A stretch of 27,330 nucleotides of DNA from JBBSVE01 sp038233815. GTDB taxonomy: Bacteria > Pseudomonadota > Alphaproteobacteria > Rhodobacterales > Rhodobacteraceae. Under the pieces are notes generated by a model that saw nothing but the letters and a program-made list of their open reading frames with translations, was not told the origin of the DNA and made no database searches. The stretch spans positions 1 through 27,330 of the forward strand of contig JBBSVE010000030.1 in the NCBI GenBank assembly GCA_038233815.1. The letters run 5' to 3'. Below are positions 7,251 to 15,062 of the stretch, piece after piece; positions within the stretch are counted from its first letter, which is position 1; each line of letters starts with the position of its first letter. The position numbers and the translations under genes were made by a program.

Positions 7251-7912
7251 CGGATGCGGCGTTCCTTGCGCATTACGGCCCGATCCTGCTGCGCGGCTTC
7301 GGTGTCACCGTGCTTTGCTGGGCGTTCGGCACGGTGTTCGGCATGGCGCTGGGCCTCGTCATCACGCTGGCGCAGCGCTACGGGCCGCGACCCTTGGGCT
7401 GGCTCCTGCGGGTCTATATCGAAGTGATCCGGGGCACGCCCTTTCTGGTGCAGCTCTTCGTGCTTTATTACGGCGGACCGCTTCTGGGCCTCCGGCTCGA
7501 CGCGGTTCCGGCGGGACTTCTGGGCCTCACGATCTACGGCAGCCCCTATTTCGCGGAGATCTTCCGCGCGGGCTTTGCCGCCGTGCCGCGCGGGCAGATC
7601 GAGGCTGCGCGCGCCATCGGCATCGCGGAACCCGCCATCGTGCGCCGGATCCTCGTGCCGCTGGCGCTGGTGTCGGCGCTCCCGGCACTCGTTAACTTCG
7701 CCATCGTGCTGACCAAGGAGACGGTGATCCTGTCGATCATCACGGTGCCCGAACTGATGTACCGGGTGCAGAACATGTCGGCGGAGACCTACCGCTTTCT
7801 GGAGGCGAACCTGATCCTCGCCCTCTTCTTCTGGGCGCTGGTGGAGGTCATTTCCCGCGCCGGTCGCAGGCTGGAGGCGCACATGACCCGTCATATCACG
7901 GAAGGACGCTGA
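7247..7912 (+). CDS. Amino acid ABC transporter permease (HisQ/HisM family), second subunit
   Basis: This 221-residue permease starts at the GTG overlapping the first permease's stop (GTGA, 7247-7250). The upstream open frame is inside the previous gene, so GTG 7247 is the most economical start. Conserved YIEVIRGTPFLVQLFVLYYGGP and the EAA loop EIFRAGFAAVPRGQIEAARAIG are present, as is the C-terminal segment ETVILSIITVPELMYRVQNM. It should pair with the preceding permease to form the channel for an amino acid. The ATPase gene follows after 1 nt. Confidence 0.9.
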   Translation: MTDAAFLAHYGPILLRGFGVTVLCWAFGTVFGMALGLVITLAQRYGPRPLGWLLRVYIEVIRGTPFLVQLFVLYYGGPLLGLRLDAVPAGLLGLTIYGSPYFAEIFRAGFAAVPRGQIEAARAIGIAEPAIVRRILVPLALVSALPALVNFAIVLTKETVILSIITVPELMYRVQNMSAETYRFLEANLILALFFWALVEVISRAGRRLEAHMTRHITEGR

Positions 7913-7913
7913 C

Positions 7914-8687
7914 ATGGACGCAGCCTCGGTCGAACTCAGCCGCGTCAACGCCTTCTTCGGTCCGTTCCATGCGCTGAAGGACGTGGACCTCAGCGTGGCA
8001 CCGGGCCGCGTCACCTGCCTCATCGGGCCGTCGGGGTCGGGCAAGTCCACGCTCCTGCGCTGCATCAATTTTCTCGAGCCCTACGCTTCCGGCGAGATCC
8101 GCATCGACGGGCAGCTCGTGGGCTACGAGACGCCCGGCGGCAAGCGGATGTCGGGCGCCCGCCTGCGTGCGATGCGGCGCGAGATCGGGATGGTGTTCCA
8201 GGCCTTCAACCTCTGGCCGCACATGACCGCGCAGGACAATGTGGCCGAGGGGCTGTGCCGCGTGAAGGGCATGGGCCGGGCCGAGGCGGCGGCGCGCGCG
8301 GCGGACGCGCTGGAGAGGGTCGATCTGGGTGACAAGCTCGCGAGCTATCCCTCGCGCCTCTCGGGCGGACAGCAGCAGCGCGTGGCGATTGCGCGGGCGA
8401 TGGCGATGGAACCGCGGCTGATGCTCTTCGACGAGCCGACCTCGGCGCTCGACCCCGAACTGGTGGGCGAGGTGCTGGCGGTGATGAAGCGGCTCGCGGC
8501 CGAAGGGATGACGATGGTGGTCGTCACGCACGAGATGGGGTTCGCGGCCCATGTCGCCGACCGCGTGGCCTTCATGGATGCGGGCGAACTGGTGGCCTGC
8601 GGTCCTGCGAAGGACATCCTCCATGCGCCCGAAGACCCCCGCATTGCGGGCTTTCTGCGAACCTACCTTGAGCGCAACGCTTTCTAG
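7914..8687 (+). CDS. Amino acid ABC transporter ATP-binding protein (GlnQ/HisP family)
   Basis: This 257-residue cytoplasmic ATPase energises the amino acid importer. Walker A is GPSGSGKST, the Q-loop lies in GMVFQAFNLWPHMTAQDN, the signature is LSGGQQQRVAIARAM, Walker B is LMLFDEPTSALDPELVGEV and the switch His is in VVTHEMGFA. All catalytic residues look intact. It is the last gene of its operon. Its TAG stop (8685-8687) lies within the CTAG that also supplies the stop of the convergent kinase gene, so the two coding regions overlap tail to tail by 4 nt and there is no space for a terminator between them. Confidence 0.93.
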   Translation: MDAASVELSRVNAFFGPFHALKDVDLSVAPGRVTCLIGPSGSGKSTLLRCINFLEPYASGEIRIDGQLVGYETPGGKRMSGARLRAMRREIGMVFQAFNLWPHMTAQDNVAEGLCRVKGMGRAEAAARAADALERVDLGDKLASYPSRLSGGQQQRVAIARAMAMEPRLMLFDEPTSALDPELVGEVLAVMKRLAAEGMTMVVVTHEMGFAAHVADRVAFMDAGELVACGPAKDILHAPEDPRIAGFLRTYLERNAF

Positions 8688-10060
8688 CCGCCCCGCGCCA
8701 CGGCCCCGTTCCAGACCTCTGCATAGCGGTCGAGCGTGTCATGCTGCGCGGGCCGGGGCAGGGCCTTGTCCGACAACGGTTTCGGCGCGGCCCCGGCAAG
8801 AATGGCGGACCCGATGGCCGTGCCGGACGCCGCCTCGGGTGCCAACACGTCCAGCCGGGAGGCCACCGCGAGCATATCGAGATACAGCGCATTGCGGGTG
8901 AACGGCCCCTCCACGATCACCGGTCCCCGCGCGCCGATCAGCGCCAGACAGGTGGCCGTCATCAGCCCGAGGTAGAGCGATGCCGCCGCCGTGATCTCCC
9001 CCGGGGAGAGGGACGCGGGATCATGGCTCCAGCGGCCCGTGCGCCCCGGAAACGGTCCCGACGTGGTCTCGAACGACGGCAGGCACATTACGCCGTCCGC
9101 CAGCACCCGCGCCACCTCCGCCGCTGAGGGTGGCACGGGGTCGGGCCCGCAGAGCGTCTCGAACTCGCGCCCGCCCATGAAGCGGGCGGACGGGACTGCG
9201 GCACCGTTCGCATCGACGTTGACCAGCGTGTCGCGCGCAGGGTCCAGCGTGGCGGTGCCGCCGACCGCCATTGCGATGGTCCATGTGCCGGTCGAGACGA
9301 CGGCGAAGAGTGCCCGCCGCGCCGCGAGATGCGGATAGAGCGAGGCGTTGGAATCGTGCAGCCCACTGACCACCCGCGTGTCGGGCGCCAGACCCGTGAT
9401 CCGCGCGACCTCCGCCAGCACCGGTCCCAGCATCGTGCCCGCCGGACGCAGCGGCGCCATCCGCCCCGAAAGCCCGAGCCGCCCCACCAACGCGGAGACG
9501 GCACCCCGCGCCGGGTTCCAGAGGTCGGTATGCGCGCCCAGCGACGACCTCTCCGTCGTCCAGACGCCGGAAAGCCGCCCGGCCCAAGATTGTGGCCAGG
9601 TGACGAACTGCCCGACGCGCGCCAGCAGCCCGGGATCGCGGTCGAACATCCAGTGCAACTGCGCGCCGACGTTAAGCCCGCGCGGCAGGCGGGGCGATCC
9701 CGTCTCGGCAAAATCCGGGCGCAAGGCATCGTAGGCGGCCGCCAGAGCGTCCGGGCCGTCGTGTTCGTAGTCGAGCACAGGGGCGGCGAGGCTCCCGTTC
9801 GGCGCCATCAGCACGCCCGACGCGCCGTGTGCCGAACAGGTGACGGCATCGACGCGCACCCCGGCCTGAAAGGCGCGCAATCCCTCCAGCAGAAAGGTCC
9901 AGATGCCATCCGTGTCGTAGTGCGGCCATGGCGGTCCGGGCAGCACGCGGTTCGGGCGAGACAGGGTGCGGACCTCGGAGAGAGTCGCAGCCTCGACCAG
10001 CACCAGCTTCACGTTCGTCTTGCCGACGTCGAGCACGGCGACATGATCCGGCGGCGTCAT
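8684..10060 (-). CDS. rhaK: FGGY-family carbohydrate kinase, L-rhamnulokinase-type (RhaK)
   Basis: This 458-residue FGGY kinase has the N-terminal phosphate-binding motif VAVLDVGKTNVKLVLVE, a central GLHDSNASLYPHL with the likely catalytic Asp, and the second phosphate motif VVSTGTWTIAMAVGG. The C-terminal ASGTAIGSAILAG is an adenosine-site-like segment. ATG 10060 overlaps the rhaU stop; an upstream extension to 10198 would run through rhaU. Gene order rhaS-T-P-Q-U-K matches the Rhizobium leguminosarum rhamnose operon, where RhaK phosphorylates the sugar and is also required for transport activity. It would phosphorylate L-rhamnulose, or possibly the imported sugar, with ATP. Its stop codon is shared within CTAG with the convergent ATPase gene. 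Confidence 0.85.
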   Translation of the reverse strand: MTPPDHVAVLDVGKTNVKLVLVEAATLSEVRTLSRPNRVLPGPPWPHYDTDGIWTFLLEGLRAFQAGVRVDAVTCSAHGASGVLMAPNGSLAAPVLDYEHDGPDALAAAYDALRPDFAETGSPRLPRGLNVGAQLHWMFDRDPGLLARVGQFVTWPQSWAGRLSGVWTTERSSLGAHTDLWNPARGAVSALVGRLGLSGRMAPLRPAGTMLGPVLAEVARITGLAPDTRVVSGLHDSNASLYPHLAARRALFAVVSTGTWTIAMAVGGTATLDPARDTLVNVDANGAAVPSARFMGGREFETLCGPDPVPPSAAEVARVLADGVMCLPSFETTSGPFPGRTGRWSHDPASLSPGEITAAASLYLGLMTATCLALIGARGPVIVEGPFTRNALYLDMLAVASRLDVLAPEAASGTAIGSAILAGAAPKPLSDKALPRPAQHDTLDRYAEVWNGAVARGG

Positions 10061-10368
10061 GGCAGATGAAAGACGGTGACCAGCGGCACCACGACGGGCG
10101 AATTGTCCGCATTCACCTCCATCAGGTCCGCCATATGATCCCACCAGCGCCGCATCACGGGATGATCGGCGAGCGCCACCTCCTCCTCCGCCCGCCACTG
10201 GACGGCGAACAGCGCACCCGAGCCCTCATCGAGATGGATCGAATAATCCGAAATGCCGGCGCCCTTCAGCAGGCCCGCGAGCTCTGGCCAGATCGCGTCG
10301 TGGCGGCGGCGGTATTCGACACCGGCACCGGGGCGAAGCTGCATCCGAAAGGCATGCAACCGGCTCAT
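10057..10368 (-). CDS. rhaU: L-rhamnose mutarotase (RhaU/RhaM)
   Basis: This 103-residue cytoplasmic enzyme interconverts alpha and beta anomers of L-rhamnose. Family hallmarks are all present: YRRRHDAIWPEL with the catalytic His23, SDYSIHLDE with Tyr42, and MRRWWDHMADLMEVNADNSP with the paired tryptophans (75, 76) and an asparagine-rich end. Length equals that of E. coli RhaM (104). The ATG overlaps the permease stop by 4 nt, and the stop overlaps the kinase start by 4 nt. This gene is the most specific evidence that the operon is for L-rhamnose. Confidence 0.93.
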   Translation of the reverse strand: MSRLHAFRMQLRPGAGVEYRRRHDAIWPELAGLLKGAGISDYSIHLDEGSGALFAVQWRAEEEVALADHPVMRRWWDHMADLMEVNADNSPVVVPLVTVFHLP

Positions 10369-11348
10369 CGCGCCCGCACCATTTGCCGGATCAGGATCGG
10401 TGCGGCAATGGACACGATCAGCAGGAGGCCCAGGAGCACGGTGATGACGATCCCCGGCACGTTCAGCAGCGACAGCCCGAAGGTCGCGAACCCGAGGACA
10501 AACACCGACAGCACGACGCCGGGGATCGACCCCGCCCCGCCCGCGATCGCCACGCCGCCGAAGATCACCGTGGTGATGACGTCAAGCTCCCACCCCAGCG
10601 CCGCATTGGGGCGCACCACGCCGAACCGCGCGGCCAGCAGCACGCCTGCGAGGCCCGACAGCAACCCGGTGATCGCGAACAGCCAGAACCGCATTCGCGC
10701 CACCTCGATCCCCGAGAACAGTGCGGCGGTGGGGTTCGCACCGATGGCCGTCAGACGCCGCCCCGTGGCGGTCCGGTGCAGAACGAGCGTGAAGATCGCG
10801 GCGAGCCCGAGGAAAATCACGAAGGACAGGGGCAGCGGCGGCCATGCGATGAGGTAGCTTTGCCCCAGCGCGGTAAAACCCGGCGGAAAGCTGGTGAGCG
10901 CCCCATCCCCCAGCGTGACCAGCGCCACACCGCGAAAAAGCGACATGGTCCCGATGGTCACGACGATGGACGGCACGCCCACGCGCGTGACAAGGAGCCC
11001 GTTGACCATCCCGCACACGAGCCCGGTGCCCAGTCCCGCCGCCACGAGCACCGGCGCGGGCATCCCGGCCGCCGCGGCGAGCCCCGCGGCCATCGCCGAC
11101 AGCGCCGCCATGGCGCCGACGGAGAGGTCGATCTCCCGCGTCAGGATCAGGAGCGCCATGGGCAGCGCGATGATCGCCTTCTCCGAAAAGTTCCACGTCG
11201 CGTCGGCGAGGTTGTAGGTGTCGAGGAAATAGGGCGTGGCGAGCGAATTTAGCACGAACACCGCGACCAGGAGCGCGGCGAGGATCACCTCCCATGTCAG
11301 CAGGAGGCCGGCGAGGCGGAAGGGCGGGCGGTCCGGGATGCCGCTCAT
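10365..11348 (-). CDS. rhaQ: Rhamnose ABC transporter permease (RhaQ)
   Basis: This 327-residue multi-helix permease of the RbsC/BPD_transp_2 family carries the conserved ILTREIDLSVGAMAALSAM motif (ribose permeases have GGIDLSVG) and the GVPSIVVTIGTMSLFRG segment. The C-terminal half has TTVIFGGVAIAGGAGSIPG, the GG-rich loop typical of sugar permeases. The start ATG at 11348 overlaps the rhaP stop by 4 nt; the longer open frame upstream runs antisense-free through rhaP and is not used. It would form a heterodimeric channel with RhaP. Confidence 0.9.
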   Translation of the reverse strand: MSGIPDRPPFRLAGLLLTWEVILAALLVAVFVLNSLATPYFLDTYNLADATWNFSEKAIIALPMALLILTREIDLSVGAMAALSAMAAGLAAAAGMPAPVLVAAGLGTGLVCGMVNGLLVTRVGVPSIVVTIGTMSLFRGVALVTLGDGALTSFPPGFTALGQSYLIAWPPLPLSFVIFLGLAAIFTLVLHRTATGRRLTAIGANPTAALFSGIEVARMRFWLFAITGLLSGLAGVLLAARFGVVRPNAALGWELDVITTVIFGGVAIAGGAGSIPGVVLSVFVLGFATFGLSLLNVPGIVITVLLGLLLIVSIAAPILIRQMVRAR

Positions 11349-12322
11349 TGCGCCCGCGCCTCGGGCAGGATCAGCTTGCCATGCCGCGCCTCCGCCCGCG
11401 CGTTCAGCACGACGGCCAGCAGGATCACGGCCCCCGCGATGCCCATCTGCCAGAACGGCGACACCTGCATCGTCGGCAATGCGTTGACCACCACGCCAAG
11501 AAACAGCGCCCCCAGCACCGCACCCGGCACGCTGCCGACCCCGCCCCCGATGGAGACGCCGCCGATCACGCAGGCGGCGATGACGGTCAGCTCGTAACCG
11601 CTCGCGATCTCGGAATAGGCGACACCGTAGCGCGCGACCCAGAGGTAGCCGCAAGCGCCTGCGATGGCACCCGAAAGGGTGTAGACCAGCACCTCGACCC
11701 GCTCCCGGCTGACGCCGCAATAGCGCGCGGCGACCGGGTTGCCGCCGACGGCATAGAGCGCGCGGCCGGTTTGGGTGCGGGTCAGGAACACATGCGCCGC
11801 CAGTGCCACCAGAACCGCGATCCAGACCGGCGAGGACAGACCCACGAGCTTCGCCTGCGCGAAGGACTGGAAGCTGATCCCCATCTCGGACGCGTTGACC
11901 TGATCGCCGCCGCCGATCACCACGATCATGCCCCGGTAGATCGCGAGCGCGCCCAGCGACACGACGATGGGCGGGATGCCGAGCCCGCCGATCAGCCCGC
12001 CCATCACCAGGCCGAGGCACGCCCCGATGATCCCGGCCAGCACCAGATAGACCGGCCCCGGCAGGTCCGGCCCGTATTGCCCGACCAGCGCCACCAGCAT
12101 GCCCGTCAGCGCCAGATTGGCCGCCACCGACAGATCGATCCCCCTCGTCAGCAGCACCATCGTCTGCCCCACCGCCAGCATAAAGAGGAACGCGGTATCG
12201 TCGAGCACGCCCAGAAGGCTTCCCGGTGTCGCGAAGGCAGGCGCATAGGCGGCCACGCCCGCAATCATCAGGGCGATCAGGATGGCGAGGGCCGCCTCGC
12301 GGTGGCGCAGGAGCCAGCTCAT
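11345..12322 (-). CDS. rhaP: Rhamnose ABC transporter permease (RhaP)
   Basis: This 325-residue permease is paralogous to RhaQ. The motif LLTRGIDLSVAANLALTGM, the segment GIPPIVVSLGALAIYRGM, and VIAACVIGGVSIGGGVGSVPG are present. Helices fill most of the sequence, and the N-terminus is short (MSWLLRHREAALAILIAL) with no cleavable signal. The start overlaps the rhaT stop (ATGA) and the stop overlaps the rhaQ start. The P/Q labels follow the gene order known in Rhizobium, rhaR-S-T-P-Q-U-K, not any functional difference visible here. Confidence 0.9.
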   Translation of the reverse strand: MSWLLRHREAALAILIALMIAGVAAYAPAFATPGSLLGVLDDTAFLFMLAVGQTMVLLTRGIDLSVAANLALTGMLVALVGQYGPDLPGPVYLVLAGIIGACLGLVMGGLIGGLGIPPIVVSLGALAIYRGMIVVIGGGDQVNASEMGISFQSFAQAKLVGLSSPVWIAVLVALAAHVFLTRTQTGRALYAVGGNPVAARYCGVSRERVEVLVYTLSGAIAGACGYLWVARYGVAYSEIASGYELTVIAACVIGGVSIGGGVGSVPGAVLGALFLGVVVNALPTMQVSPFWQMGIAGAVILLAVVLNARAEARHGKLILPEARAQ

Positions 12323-13824
12323 GCCGCAGTCACGGTCGCGGCCCCGGTGGCGGCGGCGACAATGGCCTCGGCGCTCCAGTCGCCACGCTCGAATCGTGCG
12401 ACGATGCGGCCCTCGTGCATCACCATCAAACGGTCGGACAGGCCCATCGCCTCAGGCAGTTCGGAGGTGACGAGGATCACCGCCAGCCCCTCCTCCGCAA
12501 GCTCACCGATGAAATCGTGCACAGCAGACTTGGAGCCGACGTCGATCCCCTTCGTCGGCTCGTCGAGGATGATGATGCCGGGCCGGGTCGCGAGCCATTT
12601 CGCGATCACCACCTTCTGCTGATTGCCGCCCGACAGCGTGCCCACCGCCGTCTCCCACGTCGCCGCACGCACGTCGAGCCGTTCGCCGAGCATGCGGGTC
12701 GCCTCACGCTCCCGCGGGGTGGAGAGGAACAGCCCGCGCACGAAGGAGGCAAGGGCCGCCAGCGTCACATTCTCCCGGATGCCGAGCGAGAGCGCCGCGC
12801 CCTGATGCTGGCGGTCCTCGGGGACATAGGCGAGGCCCGCCGCGATCGCATCGGCGGGGCGGCGGATCGTGACCGGGCGGCCCGACCGTCGGACCGTGCC
12901 GCGCGTGGGCATCGAAAGGCCGAAGAGGCACTGCATCGCCTCCGACCGGCCCGCGCCAACCAGACCGTAAAAGCCGAGGATCTCGCCTTGCCGCAGGTCG
13001 AAGGTGATGTCGGCGAACTCGGTGGCGTTGGAGAGGCCCTCGACCGACAGGACGGTGCCGCCAAGCGCGATGCGGCGCTTGGGGAAGACCTGATCGACCG
13101 GGCGGCCCACCATCAGCCGCACGAGGTCGGCCTCCGTCACGTCGGCCGTCATGCCCTCGCCCGCCATCTTTCCGTCGCGCAGGCACACCCAGCGGTCGGA
13201 GATGCGGAAGATCTCGTCGAACTTGTGGCTGATGAAAAGGATCGCACGACCTTCGGCGCGGAGCCGCTCGACCAGCGTGAACAGCTCCCCTATCTCGTGG
13301 CGCGACAGGGCGGCGGTCGGCTCGTCCATGATGACGACGCGGGCGTCATGGCTCAGCGCGCGGGCGACTTCCACCATGTGCCGTTGCGCGACCGACAGGG
13401 ACTTGAGCCGCGTCCGGGCGGTGAAATCCGCGTCGATCCGATCGAGCAGGGCGGCGGTTCGGTCCATCATGGCGTTGCGGTCGATCAGACGGCCGCCGGG
13501 CATGTGGCCCATGAAGACATTCTCCGCCACCGACAGCTCGTCGAACATCACCGTTTCCTGATGGATGGCGGCGATGCCGTGGCGCCACGCATCGCGGGGC
13601 GAGGCGATGGCCGTGCGCGCCCCGCCAATCGTCAGATGCCCGTCGTCGGGCTGATAGATCCCGGTCAGGATCTTCACGATGGTCGACTTGCCCGCGCCGT
13701 TCTCGCCCACCAGTGCTGTGACGGTGCCGGGCCAAAGCCCGAACGACACCGCGTCAAGCGCCGTGACGCCGGGAAAGCGCTTCGTGACGCCATGAACGGT
13801 GAGGGCGGGGGATGCGGTATCCAT
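12319..13824 (-). CDS. rhaT: Rhamnose ABC transporter double ATP-binding protein (RhaT)
   Basis: This 501-residue tandem ABC ATPase belongs to the sugar (RbsA/AraG) type. Domain 1 has Walker A GENGAGKST and Walker B VVIMDEPTAALS, with a degenerate signature LSVAQRHMVEVARAL. Domain 2 has a degenerate Walker A (GLVGAGRSE, Arg for Lys), an intact signature LSGGNQQKVVIAKWL and an intact Walker B IIILDEPTKGID. This asymmetry is normal for the family. The ATG at 13824 is preferred over an in-frame GTG at 13848, which would place the N-terminus inside the hairpin that separates this gene from rhaS. The stop overlaps rhaP. Confidence 0.92.
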   Translation of the reverse strand: MDTASPALTVHGVTKRFPGVTALDAVSFGLWPGTVTALVGENGAGKSTIVKILTGIYQPDDGHLTIGGARTAIASPRDAWRHGIAAIHQETVMFDELSVAENVFMGHMPGGRLIDRNAMMDRTAALLDRIDADFTARTRLKSLSVAQRHMVEVARALSHDARVVIMDEPTAALSRHEIGELFTLVERLRAEGRAILFISHKFDEIFRISDRWVCLRDGKMAGEGMTADVTEADLVRLMVGRPVDQVFPKRRIALGGTVLSVEGLSNATEFADITFDLRQGEILGFYGLVGAGRSEAMQCLFGLSMPTRGTVRRSGRPVTIRRPADAIAAGLAYVPEDRQHQGAALSLGIRENVTLAALASFVRGLFLSTPREREATRMLGERLDVRAATWETAVGTLSGGNQQKVVIAKWLATRPGIIILDEPTKGIDVGSKSAVHDFIGELAEEGLAVILVTSELPEAMGLSDRLMVMHEGRIVARFERGDWSAEAIVAAATGAATVTAA

Positions 13825-13834
13825 CGGGAAACGT

Positions 13835-13860
13835 GCGGCGGGCCTCACGCGGCCCGCCGC
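13835..13860 (-). promoter_or_regulatory. Intercistronic hairpin between rhaS and rhaT
   Basis: GCGGCGGGCC (13835-13844) and GGCCCGCCGC (13851-13860) are perfect 10-bp inverted arms around a 6-nt loop. On the transcribed (-) strand the stem starts 7 nt after the rhaS stop and ends 10 nt before the rhaT ATG. It would be expected to stabilise the upstream rhaS message or to terminate part of the transcripts, giving more binding protein than ATPase. No T-run is present. Confidence 0.6.
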
Positions 13861-13867
13861 CTGGGGC

Positions 13868-14884
13868 TCAGAAGATCTTGGCGAATTCGTCGATGTTCGA
13901 CTTGTCGAACACGAAGGGCTCGCCCATCACGGCCACGCCGTCCGTGCCCACGGTCGTCTTGCCCTTGGAGCCCATGGAGAGCGTGTCGCCCTCCGCCGAT
14001 CCAGCACCGCCGATGATGTCGGCCATGATCTCGGTCGCGGAATAGCCGTATTCGACCGGATTCCAGATCGCGAAGCTGTCGCAGGCCCCCGCATCCACGG
14101 CGGCCTTCATCTCCGACGGCAGGCCCAACCCGGTGATGTAGATCTTGCCCACCAGCCCTTCGTCCATGATCGCTTTCGCACCCGCCCGGATGCCGATCGT
14201 GGTGGGCGACATGACGCCCTTGAGGTTCGGGTAGGCCTTCACGAGGCTTTCCATCTCGCGGTAGCTCTTGTCGTCCTGATCGTCGCCGTAGACGGTCGCG
14301 ACCAGCTTCATCTTGGCATAGTCGGGTTTTGCCATCTCCACCTTCATGGCCTCGATCCAGGAGTTCTGGTTCGTCATGGTGGAGGCGGCCGACAGGATCG
14401 CGACCTCGCCTTCGTAGTTCAGCGTCTTGCCGCTCATCTGCACCTGCTTGGCACCGATCAGCGCGTCCGACGAGGCGGCCAGATGCAGGATCCGTCCCCC
14501 CGGCGCGATGGCGCTGTCGAAGGAGATCACCTTGATGCCGCGCTGCATCGCCTTCTTGCCCACCGGGACGAGGGCATCCGCGTCGTTGGCCGATACGATG
14601 ATCCCGTCCACCTTCTGCGCGATGAGCGAGTCGATCACCGCGATCTGGTCCTCCGGCGTAGGTTTCGTCGGCGCGGTATAGATGATGGAGATGCCGCCGA
14701 TTTCCTTCGCGGCCTGTTCGGCCCCCTTGGCGCAGGCGTCGAAATAGCTGTTGCCGGTGTTCTTCACCACCATCGCGATCCGCTTGTCGGCGGCAAAGGC
14801 GCGGCGGCCCAGCATCGGCGTGGCGAGTGCTGCTGCCCCGACCATCAGAACGGCGCGGCGCGACGGTTTCAGGAACGCGGTCAT
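13868..14884 (-). CDS. rhaS: Rhamnose ABC transporter substrate-binding protein (RhaS)
   Basis: This 338-residue periplasmic sugar-binding protein belongs to the Peripla_BP_4 (RbsB/LsrB) family. The N-terminus has SRRAVLM and a hydrophobic stretch ending in AFA-AD near residue 32, so export is clear and a Tat route is possible from the paired arginines. VVKNTGNSYFDACAKGAEQAAKEIGG is the first-lobe sugar-binding motif region. The ATG at 14884 has a strong GGGGAGGAG ribosome site; longer in-frame starts lack one. It is the first gene of the (-) strand rhamnose operon and divergent from rhaD. E. coli's RhaS is an unrelated AraC-type regulator; the name here follows rhizobial usage. Confidence 0.9.
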   Translation of the reverse strand: MTAFLKPSRRAVLMVGAAALATPMLGRRAFAADKRIAMVVKNTGNSYFDACAKGAEQAAKEIGGISIIYTAPTKPTPEDQIAVIDSLIAQKVDGIIVSANDADALVPVGKKAMQRGIKVISFDSAIAPGGRILHLAASSDALIGAKQVQMSGKTLNYEGEVAILSAASTMTNQNSWIEAMKVEMAKPDYAKMKLVATVYGDDQDDKSYREMESLVKAYPNLKGVMSPTTIGIRAGAKAIMDEGLVGKIYITGLGLPSEMKAAVDAGACDSFAIWNPVEYGYSATEIMADIIGGAGSAEGDTLSMGSKGKTTVGTDGVAVMGEPFVFDKSNIDEFAKIF

Positions 14885-15006
14885 GGCGGGTCTCCTCCCC
14901 TGTGATATGGCTCGGGCCTCCGGGAGGGACCCGATTGCGGGAAGGCTATTGGAACGGGCGCATAAAACAAGTGTCATGTGTGGCGCTTTGGACCGGTGAA
15001 GGGCCA

Positions 15007-15036
15007 TTGACGGCCCCCGCCGGGCGGTCCTACCGT
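15007..15036 (+). promoter_or_regulatory. Candidate rhaD promoter with overlapping inverted repeat
   Basis: TTGACG (15007-15012) is a good -35. The best -10 is TACCGT (15031-15036) with 18-nt spacing, which is weak. GGGCC (15001-15005) and GGCCC (15012-15016) flank the -35 as a 5-bp inverted repeat with a 6-nt spacer and could form part of an operator. Transcription would begin about 20 nt before the ATG at 15063, close to the GGAGG ribosome site. No convincing promoter for rhaS was found in the rest of this 178-nt divergent region. Confidence 0.3.
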
Positions 15037-15062
15037 CGCTGCGACCCGTGGAGGATGCCCCG

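Noticed and set aside
8995..9009. TCTCCCC-C-GGGGAGA palindrome within rhaK, resembling the rhaI palindrome
   Set aside because: It encodes LSPGEI, a normal-looking sequence for the kinase with no sign of inserted residues, so it is probably a chance coding palindrome.
13825..13848. Upstream GTG start for rhaT giving eight extra residues
   Set aside because: The GTG lies in the loop of the rhaS-rhaT hairpin, has no ribosome site, and the ATG at 13824 gives a normal N-terminus for the family.
12226..14016. 596-codon open frame on the (+) strand across rhaT
   Set aside because: It mirrors the codon pattern of rhaT on the other strand, has no domain, and would start inside rhaP.
14885..15006. 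Candidate -35/-10 for rhaS in the divergent region (TTGTTT and TAGCCT on the (-) strand)
   Set aside because: The -10 is poor and the spacing is short (16 nt); no better pair was found, so no rhaS promoter is called.
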